This document shows, one piece after another, positions 54,228 to 64,000 of a stretch of 64,000 nt of DNA (position 1 is its first letter; each line of letters starts with the position of its first letter). Under the pieces are notes generated by a model. It did not search any database and had not been told where the DNA came from. It worked only from the letters and a program-made list of their open reading frames with translations. The stretch spans positions 3,100,001 to 3,164,000 of the forward strand of contig NZ_CP090640.1 of NCBI RefSeq assembly GCF_029633825.1, given 5' to 3'. A program made the position numbers and the translations under genes. The stretch comes from Burkholderia contaminans (GTDB lineage Bacteria > Pseudomonadota > Gammaproteobacteria > Burkholderiales > Burkholderiaceae).

Positions 54228-56516
54228 TCACTTGCCGGCCTTCGCCGCCGCCCGCTGCGCCGCCTTCGCGTTCATCTGACCGAACAGCTCCGAGCACGGC
54301 ACGTCGCGGTTGTTGCTCGGCGCGATCAGCGGAATCAGGGCCGCGAACGGGTTGATCAGCCCGAGGCCGACCATCGCGCCGGCGCGCAGCGCAAGCGCGC
54401 CCGCATCGACGCCGACGTCCGGGTTCTTGAACGTGCCCTTCGCGTACAGCGGCGAGCGCAGCGAGAAGATCCGGAAACCCTTCGTGTGCGGATGGATCTT
54501 CAGGTTCAGCGTTTCGTCGCGCAGGCTGATCGGGCCGTCGACGTTGATCAGCGCGTCGTCCGTATCGAGCGCGAATACCTTCGGGTCGAGAATGCCGTTG
54601 GTCGCGACGAAGTCGACCGCCGCGCAGTTGATCTTCACGTCGTTGTTGCCGAACAGCTTCTCGTAGACGACGTTCGCGACGTTCAGCCCCGCCGCTTCCA
54701 TCAGCAGGCGGCTGATGCGGCCATCCGTCACGAGCGCCTTCACCTCACCGGTCGACGTGGCGGCCAGCGCAGCCGGCGAGTTGCCGGTCGCCGACAGCGA
54801 CGCATCGCCGTTGATCTCGCCGAGCGCCGACTGCATGACCTTCTGCGCCGGGAACAACTGCTTGAGCTTCAGGTGCCGCGCAGCCACCGTGAAGCGCCCC
54901 TTGAGCGGCGCGCCGCTGCCGTCGAGATGCGCGGTCGTGGCCAGCGTGCCGCCCGCGACGCCGAACTGCAGCGGCTCGAGCGACAGCACGCCGTCCGTCA
55001 TCACGATGTGCGTGTACAGGTTGGTGATCGGCAGGTCCGAACTCTTGACCAGCTTGCGCCCCGTGAACTTGACGTCCGCGTCGAGCGCACGCCAGCGGTC
55101 CGTGCGGAACGTCTCGACCGGCAGCACGCGGCCCGGCGGCTGTTTCGTCGTGTCGCCGCGCTTGGCCTTGCTCGCGGCGGTATCCGCGCCGATCACCGGA
55201 GCGAGATCGGAGAACTGCAGCAGGTTCGACACGAGCTCGCCCGACAGCTTCGGCCGCGGCTCGCGCTGCTCGTAGGCGAGCGTGCCGCCGAGATCGCTGC
55301 CGCCGACGCGGCCGTTGAAGTTCTCGTAACGGAAGGTGCTGGCCTTGCGCTTGAAGTTGCCGATCAGCCGGCCTTCGGTCGCGTAAGGCGGCGTATCGGG
55401 CAGCGTGATGCCGGTCAGCTGGTAAAGGTGCGACATCGACGTGCCCTGCAGCCACAGTCGCAGGTCGATGGCCGCGAGATGCATCGGATCGGTCAGCGTA
55501 CCGACGATCGCAAGCCGCGTGTCGCCCGCCTTCACGTCGGCCTGCAACGGGAACGGCCGCGACGCGTCCTGGATCGCGAGCACGCCGCCCAGCTTGCCGG
55601 TGCCGCTGATCGGCACGTTCTTGTAGCGGCCGTCGACCTTCAGCCCGAACGCGTAGGTCGGGCCGGACGGCTTCGCGGGCGCCGCGACGCTGCTTGCGCC
55701 GGACGCGACAGCAGCAGCCGATGCCGAAGCGGTGGACGAGGAAGACGAAGCCGGCGCCACGGCAGACCCGGCCGAAACACCCGTGGCTGGCGCCGCACTC
55801 GCAGCCTGCGCGGCGGAAGCACTCGACGCGGCCTCTGCGTTGGCCTTCGCGCTCAACTGCGCGGCGCCATGCTTGCCGACACGCTGCGCCGATGCCGCGC
55901 GCGATGTCTGCTCCTGCTCCTTCAGCACGTCGCCGAGCGGAATCGGCTGCCCGAGCGTATCGATCGCGACGGTCAGGTCGGCCTTCGTGATCGCGTCGCG
56001 GTACGTGACGGTGCCCTTCGCGAAGCCGAAGCTGTCGAGCCGCACCTTCCACGGCGACGGCTGCGACGATTGCTTGAACTGGAAGGTCCACGTGTTGCGG
56101 CCGTCGGCAAGCCGCTCGAGGTCGACGGCCGGATTCACGACGTCGATCGACGGGATCACGATTTCATGCGCGAGCAGCGGCAGGATCGCGAGATCGAAGT
56201 GCGCGGCATCGAGCGTGACGAACTTGGGCATCTTCGCCCAGTCGGGGTTGCCGATCTCGAGCTGCGTAGCCGTGAAGCTCGGCCAGGGCACCCATGCGCG
56301 CCAGCCGGTTTCGCCGTCGGGGCGGCGCCAGCCGACCTTCAGGTCGCCGTTGATCGCGAACGGGCGGCCGAGTGCGGCCATGACCTGCTCGTTGACCCAC
56401 GGCTTCGCGCGGTTCCAGTCGAAGATAAAGAGAAAGACGCCGGCCGCCGCGATGAGCACCGCGACGATACCGACGATCCATGCAGCCGATTTGCCGATGG
56501 CTCGGGCTAGCGTCAT
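54228..56516 (-). CDS. AsmA-family envelope protein
   Basis: This 762-residue protein has one N-terminal membrane helix (about residues 10-30). The AsmA N-terminal motif FDWNRAKPWVNEQVMAALGRPF follows, then a large periplasmic part. The C-terminal AsmA-like domain includes GDASLSATGNSPAALAAT and VFALDTDDALINVDGPISLRDE. An Ala/Ser-rich low-complexity insert lies at about residues 215-290. ATG 56516 starts MTLARAIGKSAAWIVG. The family is linked to outer-membrane lipid and protein assembly. Confidence 0.87.
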   Translation of the reverse strand: MTLARAIGKSAAWIVGIVAVLIAAAGVFLFIFDWNRAKPWVNEQVMAALGRPFAINGDLKVGWRRPDGETGWRAWVPWPSFTATQLEIGNPDWAKMPKFVTLDAAHFDLAILPLLAHEIVIPSIDVVNPAVDLERLADGRNTWTFQFKQSSQPSPWKVRLDSFGFAKGTVTYRDAITKADLTVAIDTLGQPIPLGDVLKEQEQTSRAASAQRVGKHGAAQLSAKANAEAASSASAAQAASAAPATGVSAGSAVAPASSSSSTASASAAAVASGASSVAAPAKPSGPTYAFGLKVDGRYKNVPISGTGKLGGVLAIQDASRPFPLQADVKAGDTRLAIVGTLTDPMHLAAIDLRLWLQGTSMSHLYQLTGITLPDTPPYATEGRLIGNFKRKASTFRYENFNGRVGGSDLGGTLAYEQREPRPKLSGELVSNLLQFSDLAPVIGADTAASKAKRGDTTKQPPGRVLPVETFRTDRWRALDADVKFTGRKLVKSSDLPITNLYTHIVMTDGVLSLEPLQFGVAGGTLATTAHLDGSGAPLKGRFTVAARHLKLKQLFPAQKVMQSALGEINGDASLSATGNSPAALAATSTGEVKALVTDGRISRLLMEAAGLNVANVVYEKLFGNNDVKINCAAVDFVATNGILDPKVFALDTDDALINVDGPISLRDETLNLKIHPHTKGFRIFSLRSPLYAKGTFKNPDVGVDAGALALRAGAMVGLGLINPFAALIPLIAPSNNRDVPCSELFGQMNAKAAQRAAAKAGK

Positions 56517-56668
56517 GGCGGTTCCGTTGTTGTTCTGAAATGTTGCCGCACCATGCCGGGCCGCTTGCGTGGACGAACGGCGCACGACACCCGCGGCTTT
56601 TCAATCGGTATTATGACGCACGCCATGGTGACGTTTCGGCGCCATTAACGCTTTTTTTCATTTGTGAC

Positions 56669-57366
<698 letters not shown>

Positions 57367-57370
<4 letters not shown>

Positions 57371-58170
57371 GCCCCGCACTGCAGGACCTGAGCCTCGTCG
57401 ACGTCGGCATCGCCGCCGCGCTCGTCGCGGTCAACGGCGCGATCTCGATGGCCCTGTCGCTCGGCCTCGGCCGCAAGCTCGCGCTCGCGGCCGTGCGCAC
57501 CGTCGTGCAGTTGCTCGCGATCGGCTACGTGCTCGGCTGGGTGTTCGGTCATCCTCACTGGTACATCGTGCTGCCGCTCACCGCGCTGATGACGCTGATC
57601 GCCGGGTTCGCCGGCGCGGGGCGCGGCAAGCGCACGTATCGCGGCCAGCGCATCGACAGCATCGCGTCGATCTGGTTCAGCAGCTGGTTCGTCGCGGCGG
57701 TCGGCCTGTTCGTCGTGATCCGCATCCACCCCTGGTATGCGCCGCAATACGCGATTCCGATCCTCGGGATGATTCTCGGCAATACGCTCACGGGCGTGTC
57801 GCTCGGTGTCGAACGGATGATGGAAGAACTCACGGCGCGCCGCGACCGCGTCGAAACCGCGCTGGCGCTCGGCGCGACGCGCTGGGAAGCCGCGCAGGAC
57901 GCTGCACGCCAGGCCGTGCGCGCCGGCATGCTGCCGACGCTGAACCAGATGGCCGTCGTCGGCGTCGTGAGCCTGCCGGGAATGATGACGGGCCAGGTGC
58001 TGGCGGGCCAGTCGCCGCTGCAGGCCGTGCGCTACCAGATCGTGATCATGTTCCTGATCGCCGCGGCCTCCGCGCTCGGCACGGTCGGCGCGGTGCTGAT
58101 GACCTATCGCCGGCTGTTCTCGGCCGATCACCGCTTCCTCGCCGCGCGGCTCGAAGAACGCGCGCACTGA
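57367..58170 (+). CDS. fetB: Membrane protein of the FetAB iron exporter
   Basis: This 267-residue protein has about seven helices and belongs to the YbbM/FetB (UPF0014) family. Signature parts are ILGMILGNTLTGVSLGVERM, ALGATRWEAAQDAARQAVRAG and VGVVSLPGMMTGQVLAG. ATGA overlap with fetA shows coupling. The substrate is inferred from E. coli FetAB. Confidence 0.87.
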
Positions 58171-58211
58171 CACGCGGCGCGCTCGCGCGATACGTTCGCG
58201 CGGTTCGCCGG

Positions 58212-58685
58212 TCAGCGCGCGCTGCGGCGCTTGCCGAGCGCCTGCCGCAACGCAGCCGGGATGTCCGCGTCCGGCGCGAGCCCGTCGACCGACGCGACGA
58301 GCCTTACCGCACGCGGCGTCGTCACATAGGCCTGCGCGCCGACATAGCCGCCGCTGCCGGCCGAGCGCGTCGTCACGACGAGCGCCTGCGGCGCACGTGC
58401 ACCGAGGTCGGCCGTGAATGCATCGGTGACCGTACCGTCACGCGCATGCAGCGTGCCCGTCACGTAATCGTCGGTATCGAAGCCGGGGGCGGCATGCGCG
58501 GTCGAATACACGCGCACCGCGTAGCTGCCGGTCGAGCACGGTTCGAGCGCGCCGCTCGACACGACCGCCACCTGCTGCCGCGACGGCAGCTCGACTTTCT
58601 TCACGAAACCGCAATCGTCGGCCGCGTGCGCGTGCGCGGCGACGAACGCAAGGGCACACAACAGCGCGCGCATTCGGTATTTCAT
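58212..58685 (-). CDS. Small secreted protein, possible PliI-type lysozyme inhibitor
   Basis: This 157-residue protein has a signal peptide (MKYRMRALLCALAFVAAHAH). The mature part contains cysteines in DDCGFVKK and LEPCSTGSYAVRVYS and the motif SAGSGGYVGAQAY. The SGxY element is the key loop of periplasmic I-type lysozyme inhibitors as I recall them, and length and beta-rich character fit. Without alignment this is tentative. Confidence 0.5.
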   Translation of the reverse strand: MKYRMRALLCALAFVAAHAHAADDCGFVKKVELPSRQQVAVVSSGALEPCSTGSYAVRVYSTAHAAPGFDTDDYVTGTLHARDGTVTDAFTADLGARAPQALVVTTRSAGSGGYVGAQAYVTTPRAVRLVASVDGLAPDADIPAALRQALGKRRSAR

Positions 58686-58925
58686 CGGGATGTCGTGACA
58701 GGAAGGTGATGATGCGGGCGAGCATAGCGTGACATTCGCATGACGTCACGCAGGCCGCTTTGCGATGCTGTCGCACGGCGAGCGACGAACGGCTGCCATG
58801 CCGTTGAAGCAGGTCGCGAGAAAGCATCGTGACGGCGACACGAAGCGGTCACGTGTCGCCGCGTGGTACCGCAAATCGAATCCGTTGCGCGCGCACCTGG
58901 TCCGACGCCGGCCCGCGCACACCGT

Positions 58926-59477
58926 TCAACGCTTGATCGACACCGTCACCTTCGTGCCGTCGCTCATCGTGACGGATTTCGACCCGCCGTTGGTCGGGAT
59001 CGACACCCACTTCACCTGGCTCACCGACACGACGTCCGGGCACTGCAGCGACTTGCCCCCGGCCGTCACGTTGCGCGTGCCCTTCGGCGCGGCCGCCTGG
59101 AAGCTCAACTGCACGTTGGCGATCCCCTTCGCGTCGATCGACGGCGCGAGCCGCACCTGGGTCTGGCGCACCATCGCGCCGTTCTCGTCGCGCGGCAGGC
59201 TGTCGGCATTCGGGCAACCGTCCGGCATCGCGACCGCCCCGCTCGGCGGCACCGACTTCCAGTTGAAGTCGTCCGTCTCGCCCGAGCGGATCTTGCGGGT
59301 CTCCTGCGTATTGCCGAAGGTCTTCGAGTCGACCTTGACGGTGTATTCGAGCTGTCCGGTCCCGCCGCCCTTCAGGCTGCCCTTGACCGGCGGCGCCGCG
59401 AATACGCTCGCGCTGACGCACGCCGCCACGAACACGACCGACCACGATGCGGCGACTGACAAGCTGCGTTGGCTCAT
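58926..59477 (-). CDS. Secreted DUF6013-like protein
   Basis: This 183-residue protein has a signal peptide (MSQRSLSVAASWSVVFVAAC, cleavage after VFA). The mature beta-rich domain has LEYTVKVDSKTFGNTQETR and GKSLQCPDVVSVSQVKWVSI. ATG 59477 follows AAGGAGGT, an unusually complete ribosome site that suggests high expression. I think it is a Burkholderia-type family (DUF6013) of unknown function. Confidence 0.65.
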   Translation of the reverse strand: MSQRSLSVAASWSVVFVAACVSASVFAAPPVKGSLKGGGTGQLEYTVKVDSKTFGNTQETRKIRSGETDDFNWKSVPPSGAVAMPDGCPNADSLPRDENGAMVRQTQVRLAPSIDAKGIANVQLSFQAAAPKGTRNVTAGGKSLQCPDVVSVSQVKWVSIPTNGGSKSVTMSDGTKVTVSIKR

Positions 59478-59636
59478 GCTGACCTCCTTGGTATGCGGCG
59501 GCACGCGCGTGCCGCACGGTTTTCGATGCATGATGCGCTGCCAGTCTACCGCCAAGCGGCATGCAATGCGCCGCAAACGCATCGGGTGTTACCCCGCTTG
59601 CGTTCGCGGCGCCGCAACCTTACGCGCGATGCCGGC

Positions 59637-60653
59637 TCAGAAGCCGCTCAGCACGAGCTTGCCGATCGAGCGCCCGGCCTCGAGCAACTGGTGCGCGCGC
59701 CGCACGTTCGCGGCGTTGATCGTGCCGAGCTGCTCGCCGACCGTGGTGCGCAGCGTGCCGCCGTCGACGAGCCGCGCGACTTCGCCGAGGATGCGGTGCT
59801 GTTCGATCATGTCCGGCGTCTCGAACATCGCGCGCGTGAACATGAATTCCCAGTGAAACGCGGCACTCTTCGCCTTCAGCAATTCGACCGGCACCGGCTT
59901 GTCGTTCTCGACGATCGTGCAAATGCCGCCCTGCGGCCGGATTACCTCCGCAGCGGCAGGAAAGTGACGATCCGTATCGTTGAAAATCAGCACGTAGTCG
60001 ACGTCCGGATGCCCGGCCTCGCGCAGCTGCGCAGGCAGGTCGCCGAAATGGTCGACCACCGCGTCCGCGCCCAGCGAGCGCACCCACTCGGCCGACGCCG
60101 GCCGAGATGCGGTCGCGATCACGTGCAGCTTGCCGAGCGTCTTCGCGAGCTGGATCGCGATCGAGCCCACGCCACCCGCGCCGCCGATGATCAGCACCGA
60201 CTTGCCGGCGTCCGCGCCCTGCGGCGAGACACGCAGCCGGTCGAACAGCGCTTCCCATGCGGTCAGCGCGGTGAGCGGCAGTGCGGCGGATGCGGCGAAA
60301 TCGAGCGTGCGCGGCTTCAGCGCGGCGATCCGCTCGTCGACCGTATGGAATTCGCTGTTCGCGCCCGGCCGCGTGATGCTGCCCGCGTAGAACACTTCGT
60401 CGCCCGGCCGGAACAGCGTGACGTCGGCGCCGACCGCGACCACCGTGCCGGCTGCGTCCCAGCCGAGCACGCGCGGCGTGTCCTCGACCTGCGGCTTCGG
60501 CGCGCGCACCTTGAAGTCCACCGGGTTCACGGAAATCGCCTCGACCTTCACGAGCAGGTCGCGCGGGCCCGGCACGGGCTGCGGCAGCTCCACGTCGAGC
60601 AGGGCTTGCGGGTCGTCGATCGGCAGATAACGGGTCAGTCCAACGGCTTTCAT
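59637..60653 (-). CDS. Zinc-type alcohol dehydrogenase/quinone oxidoreductase family protein
   Basis: This 338-residue MDR-family protein has a GroES-like N-terminal domain (VEAISVNPVDFKVR) and a Rossmann domain (SVLIIGGAGGVGSIAIQLAKTLG). The structural-zinc cysteine cluster of classical alcohol dehydrogenases is missing. It is therefore more like zinc-independent quinone oxidoreductases of the ZADH/YhdH-related group. ATG 60653 has AAGGAG 7 bases upstream; a GTG one codon before is too close. It is divergent from a LysR gene with a perfect palindrome between them. Confidence 0.85.
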   Translation of the reverse strand: MKAVGLTRYLPIDDPQALLDVELPQPVPGPRDLLVKVEAISVNPVDFKVRAPKPQVEDTPRVLGWDAAGTVVAVGADVTLFRPGDEVFYAGSITRPGANSEFHTVDERIAALKPRTLDFAASAALPLTALTAWEALFDRLRVSPQGADAGKSVLIIGGAGGVGSIAIQLAKTLGKLHVIATASRPASAEWVRSLGADAVVDHFGDLPAQLREAGHPDVDYVLIFNDTDRHFPAAAEVIRPQGGICTIVENDKPVPVELLKAKSAAFHWEFMFTRAMFETPDMIEQHRILGEVARLVDGGTLRTTVGEQLGTINAANVRRAHQLLEAGRSIGKLVLSGF

Positions 60654-60744
60654 CACGACACTCCTTCAGGAAATCCTGTGGGCCGCGGCGCAGCCCCATG
60701 AACGTCATCGTAGGCAACCCGATCCTTCGAGAAAAGCGCTATAT

Positions 60745-60765
60745 TTCCTGAAACATTTTCAGGAA
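60745..60765. promoter_or_regulatory. Predicted LysR operator, 9-3-9 perfect palindrome
   Basis: TTCCTGAAA-CAT-TTTCAGGAA is a perfect inverted repeat with a T-N11-A core (T at 60749, A at 60761). It lies between the divergent alcohol dehydrogenase and LysR genes, 11 bases upstream of the LysR ATG. A related CAGGA-AA-TCCTG half site lies at 60667-60678 next to the dehydrogenase ribosome site. Confidence 0.75.
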
Positions 60766-60775
60766 TTTCAGAATA

Positions 60776-61717
60776 ATGACGTCCGACCCGATTCCGGCCC
60801 CCGACAAGCCGCTCGACCTGCTCGACGTCGCGCTGTTCGTGCGCGCGGCGCTGCTCGCGAACGTCACCGCGGCCGGCCGTGAATTCGGCGTGTCGGCCGC
60901 GGTCGCGAGCGCGCGCATCGCGCAGCTCGAACGCCAGCTCGGCGCGCGGCTGCTGCACCGCACCACGCGCCGCATCAGCCTCACGCAGGACGGCGAAGTC
61001 TTCATGGCGCACGCCGACACGCTGCTGTCGGCCGCCGATGCCGCGCGCGCGTCGGTCGGCCACGGCCGCACCGAGCCGTACGGGCGGCTGAAGGTGTCGA
61101 TGTCGTCGTCGTTCGGCCGCCAGCATGTCGCACCGGTGATTCCCGCGTTCCTGCGCCGCTATCCGTCCGTGTCGCTCGACCTGCGGCTGTCGGACGAGAT
61201 CGTCGACCTCGTCGACGACGGCTACGATGTCGCGATCCGCCTCGGCGCGCTGAAGGATTCGACGCTCGTCGCGCGCAAGCTCGCCGCGAACCGCCGCGTG
61301 CTGTGCTGCTCGCCCGCGTATCTCGCCGAACACGGCACGCCGCGCCATCCGGCCGACCTCGCGCACCACGAATGCGTGATCCTCGGCGACCAGCGCGACT
61401 GGTCGTTCGCCACGCCGCAAGGCCCGCTCACCGTGCGGGTGGGCGGCCGGCTCGTCGCGAGCAACGGCGAGGCGATCCGCGAAGCGCTCGTCGACGGCTT
61501 CGGGATCGCGATCAAGTCGACCTGGGACGTCGGCCCGCTGCTCGCGAGCGGCGCGCTTGTCACGGTGCTCGACGACTATCCGTTCGCGGAAGACATCGCG
61601 ATCTGGGCCGTCTACCCGAGCCGCGCGCACGTGCCGCTGAAGACGCTCGCCTTCATCGCGTTCCTGGCCGCGCATTTCGGCGATCCGCCGTATTGGGATC
61701 GCGCGGACGGGCAATGA
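60776..61717 (+). CDS. LysR-family regulator of the divergent dehydrogenase
   Basis: This 313-residue LysR protein has the N-terminal HTH (FGVSAAVASARIAQLERQLGAR) and RLLHRTTRRISLTQDG wing. The effector domain follows from about residue 100 (GRLKVSMSSSFGRQHVAPVI). It resembles the AaeR/DmlR-like group. The start at 60776 is close to the palindrome, so it probably represses itself. The inducer is unknown but may be a quinone or aldehyde related to the divergent enzyme. Confidence 0.88.
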   Translation: MTSDPIPAPDKPLDLLDVALFVRAALLANVTAAGREFGVSAAVASARIAQLERQLGARLLHRTTRRISLTQDGEVFMAHADTLLSAADAARASVGHGRTEPYGRLKVSMSSSFGRQHVAPVIPAFLRRYPSVSLDLRLSDEIVDLVDDGYDVAIRLGALKDSTLVARKLAANRRVLCCSPAYLAEHGTPRHPADLAHHECVILGDQRDWSFATPQGPLTVRVGGRLVASNGEAIREALVDGFGIAIKSTWDVGPLLASGALVTVLDDYPFAEDIAIWAVYPSRAHVPLKTLAFIAFLAAHFGDPPYWDRADGQ

Positions 61718-61884
61718 CCGCCGCGCCGCACGCGGTTTCGATCCGCCCCTGACCGCCGCGTGCGGCCAACCGGCTACAATGGCGCGTTCGCCACGCAAGG
61801 GCCCGACGCCGGACGGGGCCCGCATCGGCAGGCGGCTGCCCGTTGGCCGCCTACGCATTTCATTCGCTTCCCAACCATCCCGTC

Positions 61885-62730
61885 ATGACCCACAACCTCG
61901 TCATCCAGAGCCTTGCGCCGCTGTCGGACGCCCATCACACCCCGCTGCTCGCGCTGTCGCGCGGCACCCGCATCGTGCAGACCGACGATCATGCGCTGCG
62001 GATCGACAACGCGAACCCGGCGCAACGCCTCGACATCGATGCTTACTGCGGCACGCACGCGCTCGACTTCGCGTTCGTCGAGGCCGGCCTCTCGCTCGGC
62101 GATTTCGGGCTCGCCGTGATGGACATGGATTCGACGCTGATCACGATCGAATGCATCGACGAAATCGCCGATTTCTGCGGGCTGAAAACGCAGGTCGCCG
62201 AGATCACCGAAGCGTCGATGCGCGGCGAGATCCGCGACTTCAACGAAAGCCTCACGCGCCGGGTCGCCCTGCTGGCGGGACTCGACGCGCATGCGCTGGA
62301 ACGCGTGTACGAGGAGCGGCTGCAACTGTCGCCGGGTGCCGAGAAGATGCTCGCCGGCGTAAAGGCCGCCGGCATGAAGACGCTGCTCGTATCGGGCGGC
62401 TTCACGTTCTTCACCGAACGGCTGAAGGCCCGCCTCGGCCTCGACTACGCGCATGCGAACACGCTCGAGATCGTCGACGGCAAGCTGACCGGCAAGGTGC
62501 TCGGCGAGATCGTCAACGCCGACGTGAAGGCGCGCCTGCTGCGCGAGACGTGCGCGTCGCTCGGCCTCGAGCCGAGCCGTGCGATCGCGATGGGAGACGG
62601 GTCGAACGACCTGAAGATGATGGCCGAAGCCGGGCTGTCGGTCGCATACCACGCGAAGCCCGTCGTGCGCGATGCGGCGACGGTCGCGTTCGATCACGTC
62701 GGCCTCGACGGGCTGCTGCGGCTGTTCTGA
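61885..62730 (+). CDS. serB: Phosphoserine phosphatase
   Basis: This 281-residue HAD-superfamily enzyme has motif I VMDMDSTLIT (Asp80 nucleophile, Asp82 acid/base), motif II LLVSGGFTFF, and motif III/IV AMGDGSNDLKM. An N-terminal ACT-like part precedes. ATG 61885 is chosen; a TTG 42 bases earlier would add a lead with no function. It makes L-serine from phosphoserine, the last step of the phosphorylated pathway. Confidence 0.92.
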   Translation: MTHNLVIQSLAPLSDAHHTPLLALSRGTRIVQTDDHALRIDNANPAQRLDIDAYCGTHALDFAFVEAGLSLGDFGLAVMDMDSTLITIECIDEIADFCGLKTQVAEITEASMRGEIRDFNESLTRRVALLAGLDAHALERVYEERLQLSPGAEKMLAGVKAAGMKTLLVSGGFTFFTERLKARLGLDYAHANTLEIVDGKLTGKVLGEIVNADVKARLLRETCASLGLEPSRAIAMGDGSNDLKMMAEAGLSVAYHAKPVVRDAATVAFDHVGLDGLLRLF

Positions 62731-62750
62731 TCCCGCGGAATCCGAAATGA

Positions 62751-62787
62751 AAAACGCCGGCGCGATCCAACATCGCGCCGGCGTTTT
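62751..62787. terminator. Bidirectional terminator between serB and metC
   Basis: AAAACGCCGGCGCGAT (62751-62766) pairs perfectly with ATCGCGCCGGCGTTTT (62772-62787) around a 5-base loop. T-rich sequence follows on the plus strand (TTTTGTTTTT) and the A-rich left side serves the minus strand. Confidence 0.9.
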
Positions 62788-62817
62788 GTTTTTCCGAAGG
62801 CCGTGATCGGCTGGCGA

Positions 62818-63999
62818 TCAGCCCAGTGCGGCCTGCATCGCGCGCTCGATGTCCGCGCGCAGGTCGGCTTCATCTTCCAGGCCGACATAGAAACGCACCA
62901 GCGTGCCGCGATGCGCCCAGTCCGGGCGCATCGACGCGACGTCGTAAGGCATCGCGAGGCTGCACGCGCCGCCCCAGCTCCAGCCGATCGCGAACAGCTC
63001 GAGCGACTCGACGAAGCGGTCGACCTGCTCCGCGCTGTAGCGTTCGTCGAACACCACCGAGAACAACCCGCCCGCGCCGGTGAAGTCGCGCATGAACGAC
63101 GCGTGCCCCGGGCAATCGGCGATCTGCGGGTGCAATACCGCCGCGATCTCCGGCCGCGCCTTCAGCCATTGCGCGAGCGCAAGCGCGCTCTTGCTGTGCG
63201 CGTCGAAACGCACCTGCATGCTCGGCAGGCTGCGCAGCACGAGCGAGCAATCGTCGACCGACACGCCGACGCCGCAGCGCATCCGCGCGAGCTTCAGCTT
63301 CGCGTGCAGTTCCGCATTCGCGGTGATCGTCGCGCCCATCAGCACGTCGCTGCCGCCCGACTGGTATTTGGTCAGCGCCTGCACCGAGATGTCGACGCCG
63401 TGTTCGAACGGCTTGAACGCGAGCCCGGCCGAAAAGGTGTTGTCGATCGCGGTAACGATGCCGCGCGCCTTCGCGGCCGCCGTGATCGCCTGCACGTCCG
63501 GCACTTCCATCGTCACCGAGCCGGGCGCCTCGATCCAGATCAGCCGCGTGTTCGGCTGGATCAGGTCGGCGATGCCGGCGCCGATCAGCGGATCGTAGAA
63601 GCGCGCGGTGATGCCGAAATCCTTCGCGAGCCAGTTGCCGAAATCGGCGTTCGGCCCATACACGTTGTGCGGAATCAGCACGTCGTCGCCGGCTTTCACG
63701 ATCCCGAAGTAGACGTTCATGATCGCCGCGAGACCCGACGGCTGCAGCAGCGCATGCGAGCCGCCCTCGATCTCGGCGAGCCGCTGCGCGAGCGCGAGCG
63801 ACGTCGGCGTGGCGTGCAGCCCGTAGCGCCATTGGTTGTCGTTGTGCCAGACGAGCGCACGCATCGTCGCGAGATCGGGAAACACGACCGTCGACGCGCG
63901 CGCGACCGGCGGCACGAACGAACGGAAGCCTTCCGGGATCACGTCGTCGGGTTGAACGATGCGGGTTTGCAGTGCGCGCTTGGGAGTGGATGCAGTCAT
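62818..63999 (-). CDS. metC: Cystathionine beta-lyase
   Basis: This 393-residue PLP enzyme of the Cys/Met metabolism family has the PLP lysine Lys211 in ALTKYQSGGSD, Asp186 in TAIDNTFSAG, and SSG-like QPSGLAA. The full C-terminal domain ends near the window's gene start. ATG 63999 is the last but one base of the window, so upstream control elements are not visible. It cleaves cystathionine to homocysteine in methionine synthesis; related lyases are possible. Confidence 0.87.
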   Translation of the reverse strand: MTASTPKRALQTRIVQPDDVIPEGFRSFVPPVARASTVVFPDLATMRALVWHNDNQWRYGLHATPTSLALAQRLAEIEGGSHALLQPSGLAAIMNVYFGIVKAGDDVLIPHNVYGPNADFGNWLAKDFGITARFYDPLIGAGIADLIQPNTRLIWIEAPGSVTMEVPDVQAITAAAKARGIVTAIDNTFSAGLAFKPFEHGVDISVQALTKYQSGGSDVLMGATITANAELHAKLKLARMRCGVGVSVDDCSLVLRSLPSMQVRFDAHSKSALALAQWLKARPEIAAVLHPQIADCPGHASFMRDFTGAGGLFSVVFDERYSAEQVDRFVESLELFAIGWSWGGACSLAMPYDVASMRPDWAHRGTLVRFYVGLEDEADLRADIERAMQAALG

Positions 64000-64000
64000 G

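Overview
The window is high-GC, gene-dense chromosomal DNA that reads as a Burkholderia, most probably of the Burkholderia cepacia complex. The assignment is inferred from codon usage, gene families and gene content (ptxS/kgu, a putative FisR-controlled persulfide oxidation operon, a TetR-RND efflux operon, ClcB-like and YbiT-like proteins); no 16S or other marker gene is present.

Layout, left to right. 0-5.5 kb: the end of an unknown gene, an OmpR-type two-component pair, an Lrp/AsnC regulator, a Spy/CpxP-like periplasmic protein and three small or membrane genes. 5.5-11.4 kb: a complete 2-ketogluconate catabolic block (kguE-kguK-kguT-kguD-ptxS, all leftward) with an 18-bp perfect palindrome in front of kguE matching the known PtxS operator type. 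Two intergenic gaps of this block carry 48-49-bp tandem repeats whose hairpin arms vary in sequence but stay complementary. 11.5-15.4 kb: a LysR regulator divergent from a YeiH-type transporter, then a ClC-CBS channel. 15.4-22.1 kb: a TetR regulator divergent from a three-gene RND efflux operon. 22.1-25.5 kb: a TipA-like MerR activator, a DUF2975/XRE pair and two unknown proteins. 25.5-30.7 kb: a sulfide/persulfide oxidation unit. A FisR-like sigma-54 activator with three spaced cysteines is divergent from a persulfide dioxygenase, a DUF442-SQR fusion and a TauE/SafE exporter, with visible activator repeats and a -24/-12 promoter. 30.7-34.9 kb: a putrescine ABC transporter (potFGHI). 35-42 kb: OmpW, nitronate monooxygenase, aldehyde dehydrogenase and small unknown or secreted proteins.

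42.1-49.3 kb is an accessory block. A tight leftward five-gene operon encodes an FkbM-like methyltransferase, a small-molecule kinase, a radical SAM enzyme, an asparagine-synthetase-like amide ligase without a glutaminase half, and an MGT-type glycosyltransferase. It is flanked by a CmcI-like enzyme, a second kinase and a NodB-type deacetylase. I read it as a tailoring or biosynthetic cluster whose product I cannot name.

49.4-52.0 kb is an AT-rich islet strikingly different from its surroundings. It holds two overlapping leftward genes, one for an FRG-domain protein and one for a 275-residue protein I do not recognise. It sits exactly at the 3' end of a ybiT-like ABC-F gene, and a decayed second copy of that 3' end lies on its far side. 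This is the best candidate for an undescribed system, possibly a small defence or toxin cassette. The evidence is compositional and positional, not functional.

52-64 kb returns to core genes: YbiT, a lipocalin-like protein, AsmA, the FetAB exporter, a possible lysozyme inhibitor, an alcohol dehydrogenase divergent from its LysR regulator with a perfect 9-3-9 palindrome, serB and metC.
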